DNA of 64,000 bases from Shinella kummerowiae (GTDB taxonomy: Bacteria > Pseudomonadota > Alphaproteobacteria > Rhizobiales > Rhizobiaceae): contig NZ_WUMK01000003.1 of assembly GCF_009827055.1 (NCBI RefSeq), forward strand, positions 1 through 64,000, written 5' to 3'. The notes beneath the pieces were generated by a model, which did not search any database, was not told where the DNA came from, and saw nothing but the letters and a program-made list of their open reading frames with translations. The first letter of the stretch is position 1. Each line of letters starts with the position of its first letter. The position numbers and the translations under genes were made by a program. Shown here one piece after another: positions 7,661 through 16,264 of this stretch.

Positions 7661-10600
7661 TTAAAAGCGGACCTTCATCATTCCCTTGAATACCCGGCCC
7701 CATCCGTTGAAGCCCGGCATGACATCGAAATCCTCGTCCAGTAAATTGTAGGCGCTGGCTTCGAAAGCGATGTTCTTGTCAAACGGCTCCCAGGTCAGTT
7801 CGGCGTCCAATGTCCAATAGTCATCCAGTTTGCGGGGAGTGACGTCTCCGTAGCGTTCACCGACATAGTTGGCGGCCAAGGTCGCTTTCACATTGGCGTC
7901 GCTCACATACGTGACTGCGACTTGTCCCGTATGGCGGGGCAGGAAGGGCAGGTCGCGGCCAAAGGCCGGGCTCGCCTGGTCCTTCACTTCGGAAAACGCC
8001 AAAGCATAGGTTGCCGACAGGCCGAAACCATGGGGCAGCGCGAGGTTGGCCGTAATGGCGACACGGTCGGCTTCCGCCTCGCTAAAGCTGTAGCTCGAGA
8101 GCAGCAATGCGTCGTTCACTGTCAGGTCGTGAAACGTCTGGTGCTGGTAGTCGATCGTCGTGAAGAAACGATCCGTCCATTCGGCGTCCCATTTGAGGGC
8201 CAATGTGTCTGAATAACCATCAGATCCTACGCTGAAATCATTCGCCTGCAGTCCGACGATCCCTATGGGAGCAAGCGTCGGTGTCGTCATATCCGACGTT
8301 TGGCGAATGTAGCCTGCTCGCAGCCAATGCCCCTCGGCAGGTATCCAGGCAAAGCCGGCTCGCGGCTCAATATGCTCGGCGTCACTCTCGCTGCCGCCGA
8401 GAACGGTTCCGAACAAGCCGTATTCAGCCTTTAGTTCCGGCGTAATGTCATGCAGCAGATCGAGATAGGCTTTGCTGAAGTAGCTTTCATCCCGGGTGGA
8501 CGCGCTGACCGGCGGGATGTCGGAGGTTTCGACACGGATATCGAACGAATTGTTCAGGACGCCGCCTTCCACGCCATAACGCCAGGTGAGATTGTCACTC
8601 TCGACAACATGATTGATCGCAGCAACGTAGCTCTTCTGCCCGAACAGCGTCGTGCCATCTTGAAAAAATGGCGGACTTTCCTCTCTCATTCTTCGCTCGA
8701 AATCGAGCGAGGAAAACAGCAGGGCTGCATTCACCACATTGCGATAGTCTAGCGTATGGCTCCAGCCGAGACCGGCTGTGGTGAAAGTGGTGTCCACCCC
8801 ATAGAGACGGCCGGGGAAAAAGAGATTGATGTAGGGCGTATTGAACTCGAACGCGGACGTGCTGTGATTGGCGTAGGCGACCAGCCGATCGTCCGGCGTA
8901 AGGGTGGAGGTCAGGTAGCCGTTCAGCCCCATGATCTCCTGTTCGTTTTCGCTGTTGCGGGTGAGAATGCCGCTGTCGACAACCGTGCGCGTTTTATCCG
9001 GCGAATCCGCGTATTGCAGATTGAGATAGCCGCTGAGTGGCACTGGCTCATTCGAATAGCTTTGAAGCTCCAGCTCACCGACCCACCCTTCTGTACCCGG
9101 ATTGAGGGTCGTGCCGATACCGATCGATCCCTCGAAGAATGGCCGACGCAGAAGGTTGGCGGAACGTGACCGGCTGGAAATCATATGTGGGTCGAACAAC
9201 AGGCCCTGGAAAAACGATGAAAATGACTTGCTGCTCGGATTGTCGGTGATGACGTTTTCACCGAACAGAAAAGAACTGGTCAGTGGGTCTGTGGCGCCGC
9301 GGATCGATTGGTCGACATAGGAGCTGCCTTCAAAGGGATCGAAAACGGCGTCACCGTAGTATTGTCCCCAAGCGTTCAAGCCTTGCAGGCGGAACGCATT
9401 GTTCAAAGTAGAACCGGCATCCTGATTGGCGTCGAGGGTGGCAAACTGCCCCCCTTGCGCCCGCGATCGTCGCAAGAACTCCTGCGCGTTGCGGATTGCG
9501 CCTTCAGAATCATAGTCGTCAATGGCGATGGAAGTACGCATGGAGGAGATGACCGGGTCGTTCTTGTCCAGGCGATCGGCATTGTCCAGGGCTTGCGCTG
9601 CGGGTTCGCGTGCGCCGCTTTCATAATATGCAGCGGCAAGCAGCAATTGCGATTGCGAGTGTCCCGGATTGGCCGTAGAGGCAGCCAGCAGGTCGTCCAC
9701 GCCCTTTTCCAAGTCTCCGCTCTGTAAATGATATCGACCGCGCGCGAGCAGCGCGACGTTGAACGCCGGATCTGCCTTGATCGCCAGATCGATCTCGCGC
9801 TTGGCCTCTTCCATCCGTGCCTGATCAAGATAGAAAATGGCAAGATTGGCATGTCCGATGGGGCTCTCCGGATCAAGCACGATCGAGCGCTTCATGGCTT
9901 CTTCAGCAGCCTGCGTATCACCGCGCGCATCTTCGACAAGACCAAGATCGTTCCAGACGGTCGAGGAGTTCGGCAGAATTTCAGCGGCACGCATCAGATC
10001 TGTGCGCGCGGCTTTAAGATCGCTCTCGAAATCGCCGGCAAGTCGTGCACGGGCGATGAGGGCGAAACCATCGTTCGGGTCAATGGAGAGTGCCCGATTG
10101 ACGGCTTCGCGCATCTGCTCGCGGTCGTTTACGAGCTGTGCGAGAAGAGCACGTATCGCCGGAAGGGACGATTCGTCGGGGAAGCGTGTTTCCGCTTCGC
10201 GCATAACGGCGATCGCTGCGGGAATGTCTTCAAGGAAGCCGACAGTGTAGGCTTTCATCACGGCGGAGTAGGGGTCCCGAACGTCGCCCGGCGGGGTCAA
10301 TACAAGCTCGGGGCTCGCCAGCGAACGCGCATAATATTCACCATAGGCAGCGATACTGCGGCGGATGGGGTCCAATCCCGATTTCGCCTCAGCGAAGAGA
10401 CGCGCAGCATCCGCGTAGCGCGTCTCCGCGCCGGCCAGCAAAGCCTCCAGCATGGCGGCGCGCGCCTTGCCGGACCGCGTCAGCCCTCCTTTCCGGGCCT
10501 CGGCGAGCGCGACGTGCGCCTCCTTCCGCCCGACGAGGCTCAAGCTTGTCTCTGCAAGGATCAGCCAGTCATCCGCACTGCGCGCATCGGCAGGAATGGC

Positions 10601-11299
10601 CGATACCCGCGTCTGCTCCTCGCGCATGCCGTCGAGCGGCAATGGCGTTGCGGGCATGATGCTGAAGCCATCCCGCAGGGTAAGGTAGAAGAGCATTTGC
10701 TCGCGGTCGTCCGGCGTGACGATGACGAGCTTCTGCGGCGCCTGGCCAATGTTTGCAACGGCAGCTTCGCCCTGGGAAACCTGAACGCTGCCCTGATCGT
10801 TCTTCAGCTCGACCTGGCCCTCAAGCACGATCAATGACGTCTGATCACCCTTGACGGTCAGCGTCCAGTCGGTACCGCGGATCGCCGCGGTTGCTGCCGG
10901 GGTCTCCACCGCAAGGCCCTGGCCACCGCGCTGGGCGCGGGCCCACATCGTGCCGGACTGGAGGTTCAGCATGGCATCGCCACCGGGCGTCATCTGTTTG
11001 ACCTGCAGCGCGGAATTGCGGCCGAGCCGGACCTGGGTGCGGTCTGCAAAGAGAATGGCGAGCTGGCCGACCGCGTTGGTGCGCAGCACATCCCCGCCAA
11101 GAAGGTTCTGGTAGCGCACCACGTTCTGCCAGTTCGAAAAATCGACGAAGCGCACTTCTTCGCCCATTTTTTGCTCGATCACCGAACCCGCCGCCGCGGT
11201 GCCCCGATCCACCGGCTCGGCCGTTGCACTCGCTGGCCACAGGCCGGCGACGCTTGCCGCTACGGTGAGACACAGCAAACCCGCCGGTAGCGGCTTCAT
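7661..11299 (-). CDS. Exported FecR-TPR-outer-membrane beta-barrel protein
   Basis: 1212 residues from ATG 11299; a GTG at 11347 would add 16 residues ahead of the signal peptide. The chosen start gives a good Sec signal (MKPLPAGLLCLTVAASVAGL, cleavage near ASATA). Residues about 70-180 are a FecR domain (LRTNAVGQLAILFADRTQ, ETPAATAAIRGTDW, VLEGQVEL). Residues about 240-600 carry tandem TPRs (DLGLVEDARGDTQAAEEAMK and relatives). From about 700 to the end is a beta-barrel whose close (ASAYNLLDEDF, terminal MKVRF) resembles a TonB-dependent receptor, yet no plug domain or TonB box is visible. TPR-plus-barrel proteins such as PgaA and BcsC export polysaccharide; FecR modules sense or bind ligand. 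Function unknown. It is monocistronic and convergent with the dadA operon. Confidence 0.8.
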   Translation of the reverse strand: MKPLPAGLLCLTVAASVAGLWPASATAEPVDRGTAAAGSVIEQKMGEEVRFVDFSNWQNVVRYQNLLGGDVLRTNAVGQLAILFADRTQVRLGRNSALQVKQMTPGGDAMLNLQSGTMWARAQRGGQGLAVETPAATAAIRGTDWTLTVKGDQTSLIVLEGQVELKNDQGSVQVSQGEAAVANIGQAPQKLVIVTPDDREQMLFYLTLRDGFSIMPATPLPLDGMREEQTRVSAIPADARSADDWLILAETSLSLVGRKEAHVALAEARKGGLTRSGKARAAMLEALLAGAETRYADAARLFAEAKSGLDPIRRSIAAYGEYYARSLASPELVLTPPGDVRDPYSAVMKAYTVGFLEDIPAAIAVMREAETRFPDESSLPAIRALLAQLVNDREQMREAVNRALSIDPNDGFALIARARLAGDFESDLKAARTDLMRAAEILPNSSTVWNDLGLVEDARGDTQAAEEAMKRSIVLDPESPIGHANLAIFYLDQARMEEAKREIDLAIKADPAFNVALLARGRYHLQSGDLEKGVDDLLAASTANPGHSQSQLLLAAAYYESGAREPAAQALDNADRLDKNDPVISSMRTSIAIDDYDSEGAIRNAQEFLRRSRAQGGQFATLDANQDAGSTLNNAFRLQGLNAWGQYYGDAVFDPFEGSSYVDQSIRGATDPLTSSFLFGENVITDNPSSKSFSSFFQGLLFDPHMISSRSRSANLLRRPFFEGSIGIGTTLNPGTEGWVGELELQSYSNEPVPLSGYLNLQYADSPDKTRTVVDSGILTRNSENEQEIMGLNGYLTSTLTPDDRLVAYANHSTSAFEFNTPYINLFFPGRLYGVDTTFTTAGLGWSHTLDYRNVVNAALLFSSLDFERRMREESPPFFQDGTTLFGQKSYVAAINHVVESDNLTWRYGVEGGVLNNSFDIRVETSDIPPVSASTRDESYFSKAYLDLLHDITPELKAEYGLFGTVLGGSESDAEHIEPRAGFAWIPAEGHWLRAGYIRQTSDMTTPTLAPIGIVGLQANDFSVGSDGYSDTLALKWDAEWTDRFFTTIDYQHQTFHDLTVNDALLLSSYSFSEAEADRVAITANLALPHGFGLSATYALAFSEVKDQASPAFGRDLPFLPRHTGQVAVTYVSDANVKATLAANYVGERYGDVTPRKLDDYWTLDAELTWEPFDKNIAFEASAYNLLDEDFDVMPGFNGWGRVFKGMMKVRF

Positions 11300-11561
11300 G
11301 CCGCGTCGATATCGATGCAAACCCCGCCCGTGCAACCAAACCCCCACCTGGATGCGAAGATCGCGTAATCCGACTTGGGCAAAACGAGGCCGTACGAGCT
11401 GCCCGTGCTCATGCGAGAGCGTGAAGGCAGCATGTCGGTGACAACGGATGCAAGTTGAACGCGAACGTGGCGTAGAGATACTGCCTTTTCATATTTCGGG
11501 CAATCTTCGATTTGCGTTCGAAATACTTTCGCGTTCGCAAGCCATCACCCGCCGGAAAATA
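11300..11561. other. Upstream region of the FecR-TPR-barrel gene
   Basis: About 260 bp between the start of the FecR-TPR-barrel gene and the terminator of the polyamine operon, both read on the minus strand. It should contain the promoter of the barrel gene. Short frames here have no ribosome site or family resemblance. I see no convincing -35/-10 pair and no repeat. Confidence 0.4.
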
Positions 11562-11563
11562 AA

Positions 11564-11590
11564 GCGGCCGGGGCTTCACGCCCCGGCCGC
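11564..11590 (-). terminator. Rho-independent terminator of the polyamine operon
   Basis: A perfect 11-bp GC-rich stem (GCGGCCGGGGC / GCCCCGGCCGC) with a 5-nt loop is followed, reading the minus strand, by TTTATTTTCC. It lies about 33 nt past the stop of the cupin gene, the last gene of the minus-strand operon. Confidence 0.88.
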
Positions 11591-11622
11591 TCCAATGTCT
11601 CCATGGTGGTAACTGAAACGGC

Positions 11623-11982
11623 TTAAACGCCGGCCGCAACCATCGTGTAGATCTTGCGGGTCTGCTCATGGATCGTCCATTCGCCGCGCCAGCCGATGGG
11701 CAGCACGAACATCTCGCCGGCACCGATCTCCTGAGCCGAGCCGTCGCTGTTGTGCAGCGTCACGCGGCCGACAAGCAGGTGGCAGATTTCGGCGTTGTCG
11801 CTGCGGTCTGCGGTGAACCGGCCGGGGGTGCATTCCCAGACACCGGTCTCCATCTTGCCGTCCGGGCTCGTCCAAAGCGCAATGGCCGCCTCTTCCTGAT
11901 TACCTTCCAGCGAGGTCGGTTTCGACGCGAAAGCGCCGAGGTCGAGGCTCAGGAGGTCGCCGAAATTCTCAAAACTGATCAT
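11623..11982 (-). CDS. Cupin-domain protein (DUF861 / ureidoglycine-aminohydrolase-like cupin)
   Basis: 119 residues forming a single small cupin barrel of the cupin_3 (DUF861) type: GVWECTPGRFTADRSDNAEICHLLVGRVTL holds the first metal/ligand motif with an Asn-Ala-Glu-x-x-His pattern, and AGEMFVLPIGWRGEW the second. Proteins of this class often accompany polyamine or GABA catabolic oxidases. It is the last gene of the operon with the FAD oxidase and Pot-type transporter, followed directly by a strong terminator. No enzymatic role can be assigned from sequence. Confidence 0.82.
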   Translation of the reverse strand: MISFENFGDLLSLDLGAFASKPTSLEGNQEEAAIALWTSPDGKMETGVWECTPGRFTADRSDNAEICHLLVGRVTLHNSDGSAQEIGAGEMFVLPIGWRGEWTIHEQTRKIYTMVAAGV

Positions 11983-12009
11983 CTTATGTCCTGTCTTAAA
12001 GAGCGTGTT

Positions 12010-13395
12010 TCAATGGCCGGTGATGCTGTCGGCGAGTGCCGCCAGTTTCGAAGTGTGCGGTTGACCGGCGAATTCGCGGCCGTCCGCCATGCGATAGAGC
12101 TGGTACATGGAATGCACGCCGAGCCAGCGGAACGGCTCCGGCTCCCACTTGCGGACCGTACGGTTGACCCAGGGCAGGCCGGTCAGTTCCGTCTCGCGGT
12201 TGAGCACGAGGTCGGCAAGCGTGCGGCCGGCGAGGTTCGAGCTGGAGACGCCGAGGCCGACATAACCGCCAGCCCAGCCGATACCGGTCGAACGATCGAA
12301 ACCGGCCGTCGTGCACCAGTCGCGCGGCACACCGAGCACACCGCACCAGGCGTGGTCGATCTTCAGTGATTTCGTTTGCGGCAGAAGCCGTGTCAGGATG
12401 CCGTGCAGCGCGTCGATGGTCGCCTGCTGCGTCTGGCCGTTGACGTCGGTCTTCGAGCCGAAGCGATAGGGAACGCCGCGTCCGCCCATGGTGATGCGGC
12501 CTTCGCGCGTCCGCTGGGCGTAGCAATAGGCATGCGCCGCATCGCCGAGCAGTTCATGGCCTTCCCAGCCGATTTCCTTCCAGAGGGAGTCCGGCACGGG
12601 TTCGGTAACGATCTGGGCGCTGTTCAGCGCCAGCCAGGTCCGCTCGTAGCCGGGCAGGCCTGCAGAAAAGCCTTCCGTCGCGCGGATGATGTACGGCGCA
12701 CGCACCGTGCCGCGATCGGTCTCGACCCGCCCTTTCTCGAAGCGGGTTACGCTCGTGCCCTCATAGATCGATACGCCAAGATCTTCGACGACACCCGCGA
12801 GGCCACGCGCCAGCTTGGCCGGTTGCACGCGGGCCATGCCGCGATAGACGATGGCGCCGCGGAGGTTGGCGATGTTGATGCGCTTTGCCGCCTCTTCCGC
12901 AGACAGCAGTTGCACGCGTTCCGGCGGCATCTGCCAGTCGAGATCGAACTGATATTCCTTGCGAACGCGCTCGAGCTGGGCGGCATTGGTGGCGGCGATG
13001 ATCTTGTCGACACGGATGAGATCGGCATCGATGCCTTCGGCCTTGGTGACGCGCTCGACTTCATCAACCGTCCCGGACATGGCGTTCTGCATGTCGACGA
13101 CCGCGCCGCGGCTGGAGGTTTTTGCGTATTTTTCGCGCGACCAGCTGAAACCGCCGGAAAGCCAGCCGCCATTGCGGCCCGATGCGCCGAAGCCGGCGAA
13201 TTCGCGCTCGAGCACGACGACATCGAGGGCCGGATTGGCCTTCTTCAGGTAGTAGGCGGTCCACAGGCCGGTATAGCCCGCACCGATGATGCAGACATCG
13301 GCCTCGCGGTCACCGGGAAGGGGAGGGCGCTTCTGGGGAATGCCGCCGATATCGGCGTACCAGAAGGAAATGTTACCGTTGGTCTTGACGTCCAT
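12010..13395 (-). CDS. FAD-dependent amine oxidase, gamma-glutamylputrescine oxidase-like (PuuB/OrdL family)
   Basis: 461 residues of the DAO superfamily. The dinucleotide motif is CIIGAGYTGLWTAYYL with the ribose-binding Glu in VVLERE, followed by GASGRNGGWLSGG, where the usual covalent or FAD-contacting region begins, and a C-terminal GWAGGYVGLGVSSSNLAGR motif. This arrangement matches the PuuB/OrdL group, which oxidises a (gamma-glutamyl)amine to an aldehyde with hydrogen peroxide formation. It is encoded between the polyamine-type transporter ATPase and a cupin, so the imported amine is likely its substrate or becomes so after gamma-glutamylation. No PuuA, PuuC or PuuD gene lies in this operon. 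Confidence 0.86.
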   Translation of the reverse strand: MDVKTNGNISFWYADIGGIPQKRPPLPGDREADVCIIGAGYTGLWTAYYLKKANPALDVVVLEREFAGFGASGRNGGWLSGGFSWSREKYAKTSSRGAVVDMQNAMSGTVDEVERVTKAEGIDADLIRVDKIIAATNAAQLERVRKEYQFDLDWQMPPERVQLLSAEEAAKRINIANLRGAIVYRGMARVQPAKLARGLAGVVEDLGVSIYEGTSVTRFEKGRVETDRGTVRAPYIIRATEGFSAGLPGYERTWLALNSAQIVTEPVPDSLWKEIGWEGHELLGDAAHAYCYAQRTREGRITMGGRGVPYRFGSKTDVNGQTQQATIDALHGILTRLLPQTKSLKIDHAWCGVLGVPRDWCTTAGFDRSTGIGWAGGYVGLGVSSSNLAGRTLADLVLNRETELTGLPWVNRTVRKWEPEPFRWLGVHSMYQLYRMADGREFAGQPHTSKLAALADSITGH

Positions 13396-13411
13396 GGGGA
13401 TGCTTTCGGGT

Positions 13412-14527
13412 TCAGGTCAGCGTCACGTCGGCGCTGGCATCGTCGGGAAGAAGGATGAGGTCGGCGGGCATGAAGGCGATGTCCACGCTGTCGCCGATGG
13501 CGAAATCGCTGGCACCGAGCGGGCTGCGGACAACGGCGATCGTGCCATCGTTCAGCCGGACTTCATATTTGGAACCGGAACCGAGATAGATGGCCTCGGC
13601 GATCGTACCGGACAACCGGTTTTCGCCGGTGACGACATCGGCGCCGGCGCGTTTCAGGGCCACGCGCTCCGGCCGCAGGAGCATGACCGGCCGGGCGTCG
13701 CCGGCAAGACGGCCGTGCGCGACAACCCTGTCGCTGCCGATGGTCATGATCGTATCGTTGCCGGAGACGTCGCTTGCACCCCGCAGCACCGTAGACTCGC
13801 CGATGAAGCGGCCGACGAACAGCGTTGCCGGATTGTCGTAGAGTTCCCGGCCCGTGCCGATCTGCTCGATGCGGCCGCCATTGAAGACGGCGATGCGGTC
13901 GGACAGCACCAGCGCCTCCTCCTGGTCGTGGGTGACGTAGACGAAGGTGGTGCCGAGCTCGCGGTGGATGCGCTTGATTTCGAGTTGCAGCCATTCACGC
14001 AGCTTCTTGTCGAGCGCGCCGAGCGGCTCGTCCATCAGGAGCAGCGGCGGATCGAAGACCAGCGCACGGGCAAGCGCCACGCGCTGCTGCTGGCCGCCGG
14101 ACAGCTCGTTCGGATAACGATGGGCGAAATCCGCCATCTTCACCATGTCGAGCGCGCGCTTGACACGGCGCTCGCGGTCATCGCCCTTGATGCCGCGGAG
14201 CGTCAGCGGATAGGCGACATTTTTTCCCACCGTCATGTGTGGGAAGAGCGCGTAGTGCTGGAAGACCACGCCGATATTGCGCTTGTGCGAGGGCAGGCCG
14301 GTCACGCTCTTGCCGCCGATTTCCAGCGCGCCGGAGCTGATGTCGGTAAAACCGGCAATCAGGTTCAGTGTCGTCGTCTTGCCGGAGCCCGAGGGGCCGA
14401 GCAGCGTCATGAACTCGCCCGGGCGAATATGCAGATCGATGTCGTTGAGGGCCGTGAAAGCGCCGTAGCGCTTGGAGGCCTTGCGGATTTCGATCGCGGC
14501 GCCAGTGGATCGTTGGGGTGCATTCAT
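13412..14527 (-). CDS. Spermidine/putrescine-type ABC transporter ATPase (PotA-like)
   Basis: 371 residues: an ABC ATPase domain (Walker A GPSGSGKTT, signature LSGGQQQR, Walker B LLLMDEPLGALD, H-loop THDQEEA) followed by a C-terminal TOBE/MOI-type regulatory domain (VMLLRPERVAL). This two-part layout is that of PotA and other 2-TM-subunit importers for polyamines, sulfate or iron. Neighbouring permeases and PotD-type binding protein fix it as a polyamine/polyamine-like importer. It starts 2 nt after the upstream permease gene stop, indicating translational coupling. Confidence 0.93.
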   Translation of the reverse strand: MNAPQRSTGAAIEIRKASKRYGAFTALNDIDLHIRPGEFMTLLGPSGSGKTTTLNLIAGFTDISSGALEIGGKSVTGLPSHKRNIGVVFQHYALFPHMTVGKNVAYPLTLRGIKGDDRERRVKRALDMVKMADFAHRYPNELSGGQQQRVALARALVFDPPLLLMDEPLGALDKKLREWLQLEIKRIHRELGTTFVYVTHDQEEALVLSDRIAVFNGGRIEQIGTGRELYDNPATLFVGRFIGESTVLRGASDVSGNDTIMTIGSDRVVAHGRLAGDARPVMLLRPERVALKRAGADVVTGENRLSGTIAEAIYLGSGSKYEVRLNDGTIAVVRSPLGASDFAIGDSVDIAFMPADLILLPDDASADVTLT

Positions 14528-14529
14528 GG

Positions 14530-15315
14530 TCAGGTCCTTCCACGGCGCATGCCGAAGAGCAGGCCGGCAATGATGATGAGCGACGTTGCCAAGAAGAGCA
14601 GGGTGCCGACGGCGGCAACTGTCGGGTCGGCGTCGCGGGTGATCGACGAATAGATCTGCACCGGCAAGGTCTTCAGGTACGGGCTGGTGATGAATAGCGC
14701 GACGATGATCTCATCGAACGAGGTGATGAAGGCAAAGAGCGCGCCGGAAAGAATGCCCGGCAGGATCAGAGGCAAGGTCACCGTGCGAAACACCGTGAGC
14801 CGACCGGCGCCGAGGCTCGATGCCGCCGTCTCCAGCCGCCGGTCGAAGACTTCAAGGCTCGCCTGTACGGCGATCAGCACGAAGGGGATGGCGAGCATGG
14901 TGTGTGCGAGGACGAAGCCGGTGACGGTGCCGACGAGGTGTGTGTCGAGATAGACGGCGTAGATGCCGATCGCCAGCACCACGCCGGGCACGACCATCGG
15001 CGTGATCAGCAGGGCACGCAGCAATCCGCCGGTGCGCGCCGCCGCCCGCGTCACGCCGAAGGCGGCGAGGGTGCCGACCACCGTTGCCACCACGGCAACG
15101 ATCAACGCGACGATCAGCGAGTTGGTAAAGCTCGTCGTCCAGTCCGGATTGCTGAAGAAGTTGCCATACCATTGCCACGAGAAGCCGACGGGCGGGAAGG
15201 CGAGCGACTTGTTGCCGTTGAACGACATCGGGATCACGACGAGCGTCGGGGCGAGCAACAGAACGGCGACCAGCAGGCAGAAGAGGCCGAGAAGAATGCG
15301 CGGGAACGAAGGCAT
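14530..15315 (-). CDS. Polyamine-type ABC permease (PotC-like)
   Basis: 261 residues with six predicted membrane segments, beginning with a hydrophobic helix (ILLGLFCLLVAVLLLAPTLV). The cytoplasmic EAA loop reads LETAASSLGAGRLTVFRTVTLPLILPG, the contact site for the ATPase. PotC-type permeases pair with PotB and PotA in the inner membrane. The start lies 4 nt from the stop of the PotB-like gene. Confidence 0.92.
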   Translation of the reverse strand: MPSFPRILLGLFCLLVAVLLLAPTLVVIPMSFNGNKSLAFPPVGFSWQWYGNFFSNPDWTTSFTNSLIVALIVAVVATVVGTLAAFGVTRAAARTGGLLRALLITPMVVPGVVLAIGIYAVYLDTHLVGTVTGFVLAHTMLAIPFVLIAVQASLEVFDRRLETAASSLGAGRLTVFRTVTLPLILPGILSGALFAFITSFDEIIVALFITSPYLKTLPVQIYSSITRDADPTVAAVGTLLFLATSLIIIAGLLFGMRRGRT

Positions 15316-15319
15316 CGGC

Positions 15320-16204
15320 TCAAGCCTCCCTGCGCGTAGACGTGTGCTTCTGGCGCATCAGCGGGGCGGCGATGGCGAGCAGCACGAAGGTTGCGACGAG
15401 CAGGACGACACCCATCGCGCCGCCACGACCCCAGTTGAGCAGGCTCAGCACCTGGTTTTGCACCAGCGACGACAGCAGGATGCTGCGCGGGCCGCCAAGC
15501 AGTGCCGGCGTGATGTAGAAGCCGAGCGACAGGATGAACACGATGATCGCGCCGGCATAAACACCGGGCAATGAGAGCGGCACATAGATTTGCAGGAAGG
15601 CGCGCCAGGGTTTTGCGCCGAGGCTGCGGGCGGCCTGCAACAGACGTGTATCGATACCCTTCATCACGGAATAGATCGGCAGGATCATGAAGGGCAGCAG
15701 CACCTGCGTCATGCCGATGATGACACCGGGCGGCGTGCGGATCAGCTTGACGGGTGACAGGCCAAGGCCACGCAGGAAGGAATTGATGACGCCGGAATCC
15801 TGCAACAGGATGACCCAGGCGAGGGTGCGCACGACGCCGCTCAGCCAGAAAGGCACCAGCACGCACAGGATCAGCACCAACCGGACATTCTTGCCGACGA
15901 TCGTCATGGCGTAGGCATAGGGATAGGCACAGATGAGGGAAACCAGCGTCACCCAGGCGGCGACGACGAAGGTCCGTTGCAGCACAGTCCGGTTCACCGC
16001 CGACTGGAAGAACCAGATGTAGTTGTCGATGCCGGGTACAGGATCGGTAAAGCTGCGGACAACGACGATCGCCAACGGATAGGCGAGCGCGACAACGAGC
16101 ACCAATACGGCGGGTGCGGCAAGCCAAACCGCGCCACGGGGGCGAAATCGCGAAAGGAAAGCGGGCCGTTCGGCGCCGGTGGTCAGGTCGGACGTGGCTG
16201 TCAT
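15320..16204 (-). CDS. Polyamine-type ABC permease (PotB-like)
   Basis: 294 residues, an N-terminal cytoplasmic stretch of about 30 followed by six membrane helices. The EAA loop is LLQAARSLGAKPWRAFLQIYVPLSLPG. Fits PotB of the spermidine/putrescine importer family. It follows the binding-protein gene after a 60-nt gap that holds a stable UUCG hairpin, which may limit expression relative to the binding protein. Confidence 0.92.
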   Translation of the reverse strand: MTATSDLTTGAERPAFLSRFRPRGAVWLAAPAVLVLVVALAYPLAIVVVRSFTDPVPGIDNYIWFFQSAVNRTVLQRTFVVAAWVTLVSLICAYPYAYAMTIVGKNVRLVLILCVLVPFWLSGVVRTLAWVILLQDSGVINSFLRGLGLSPVKLIRTPPGVIIGMTQVLLPFMILPIYSVMKGIDTRLLQAARSLGAKPWRAFLQIYVPLSLPGVYAGAIIVFILSLGFYITPALLGGPRSILLSSLVQNQVLSLLNWGRGGAMGVVLLVATFVLLAIAAPLMRQKHTSTRREA

Positions 16205-16224
16205 GAAGATCTCCCGTCATTGGA

Positions 16225-16250
16225 GCAAGCCCGGCCGAAGCCGGACTTGC
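16225..16250 (-). terminator. Stem-loop between binding-protein and permease genes (UUCG tetraloop)
   Basis: On the minus strand an 11-bp stem GCAAGTCCGGC / GCCGGGCTTGC closes a TTCG tetraloop in the exceptionally stable C(UUCG)G context, 14 nt after the PotD-like stop. No U-run follows, so mRNA protection or attenuation is more likely than full termination. Confidence 0.7.
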
Positions 16251-16264
16251 CAAGGACCAAGCGC

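Noticed and set aside
12376-14653. Long plus-strand frames opposite the oxidase and PotA-like genes
   Set aside because: Shadow frames of well-identified minus-strand genes.
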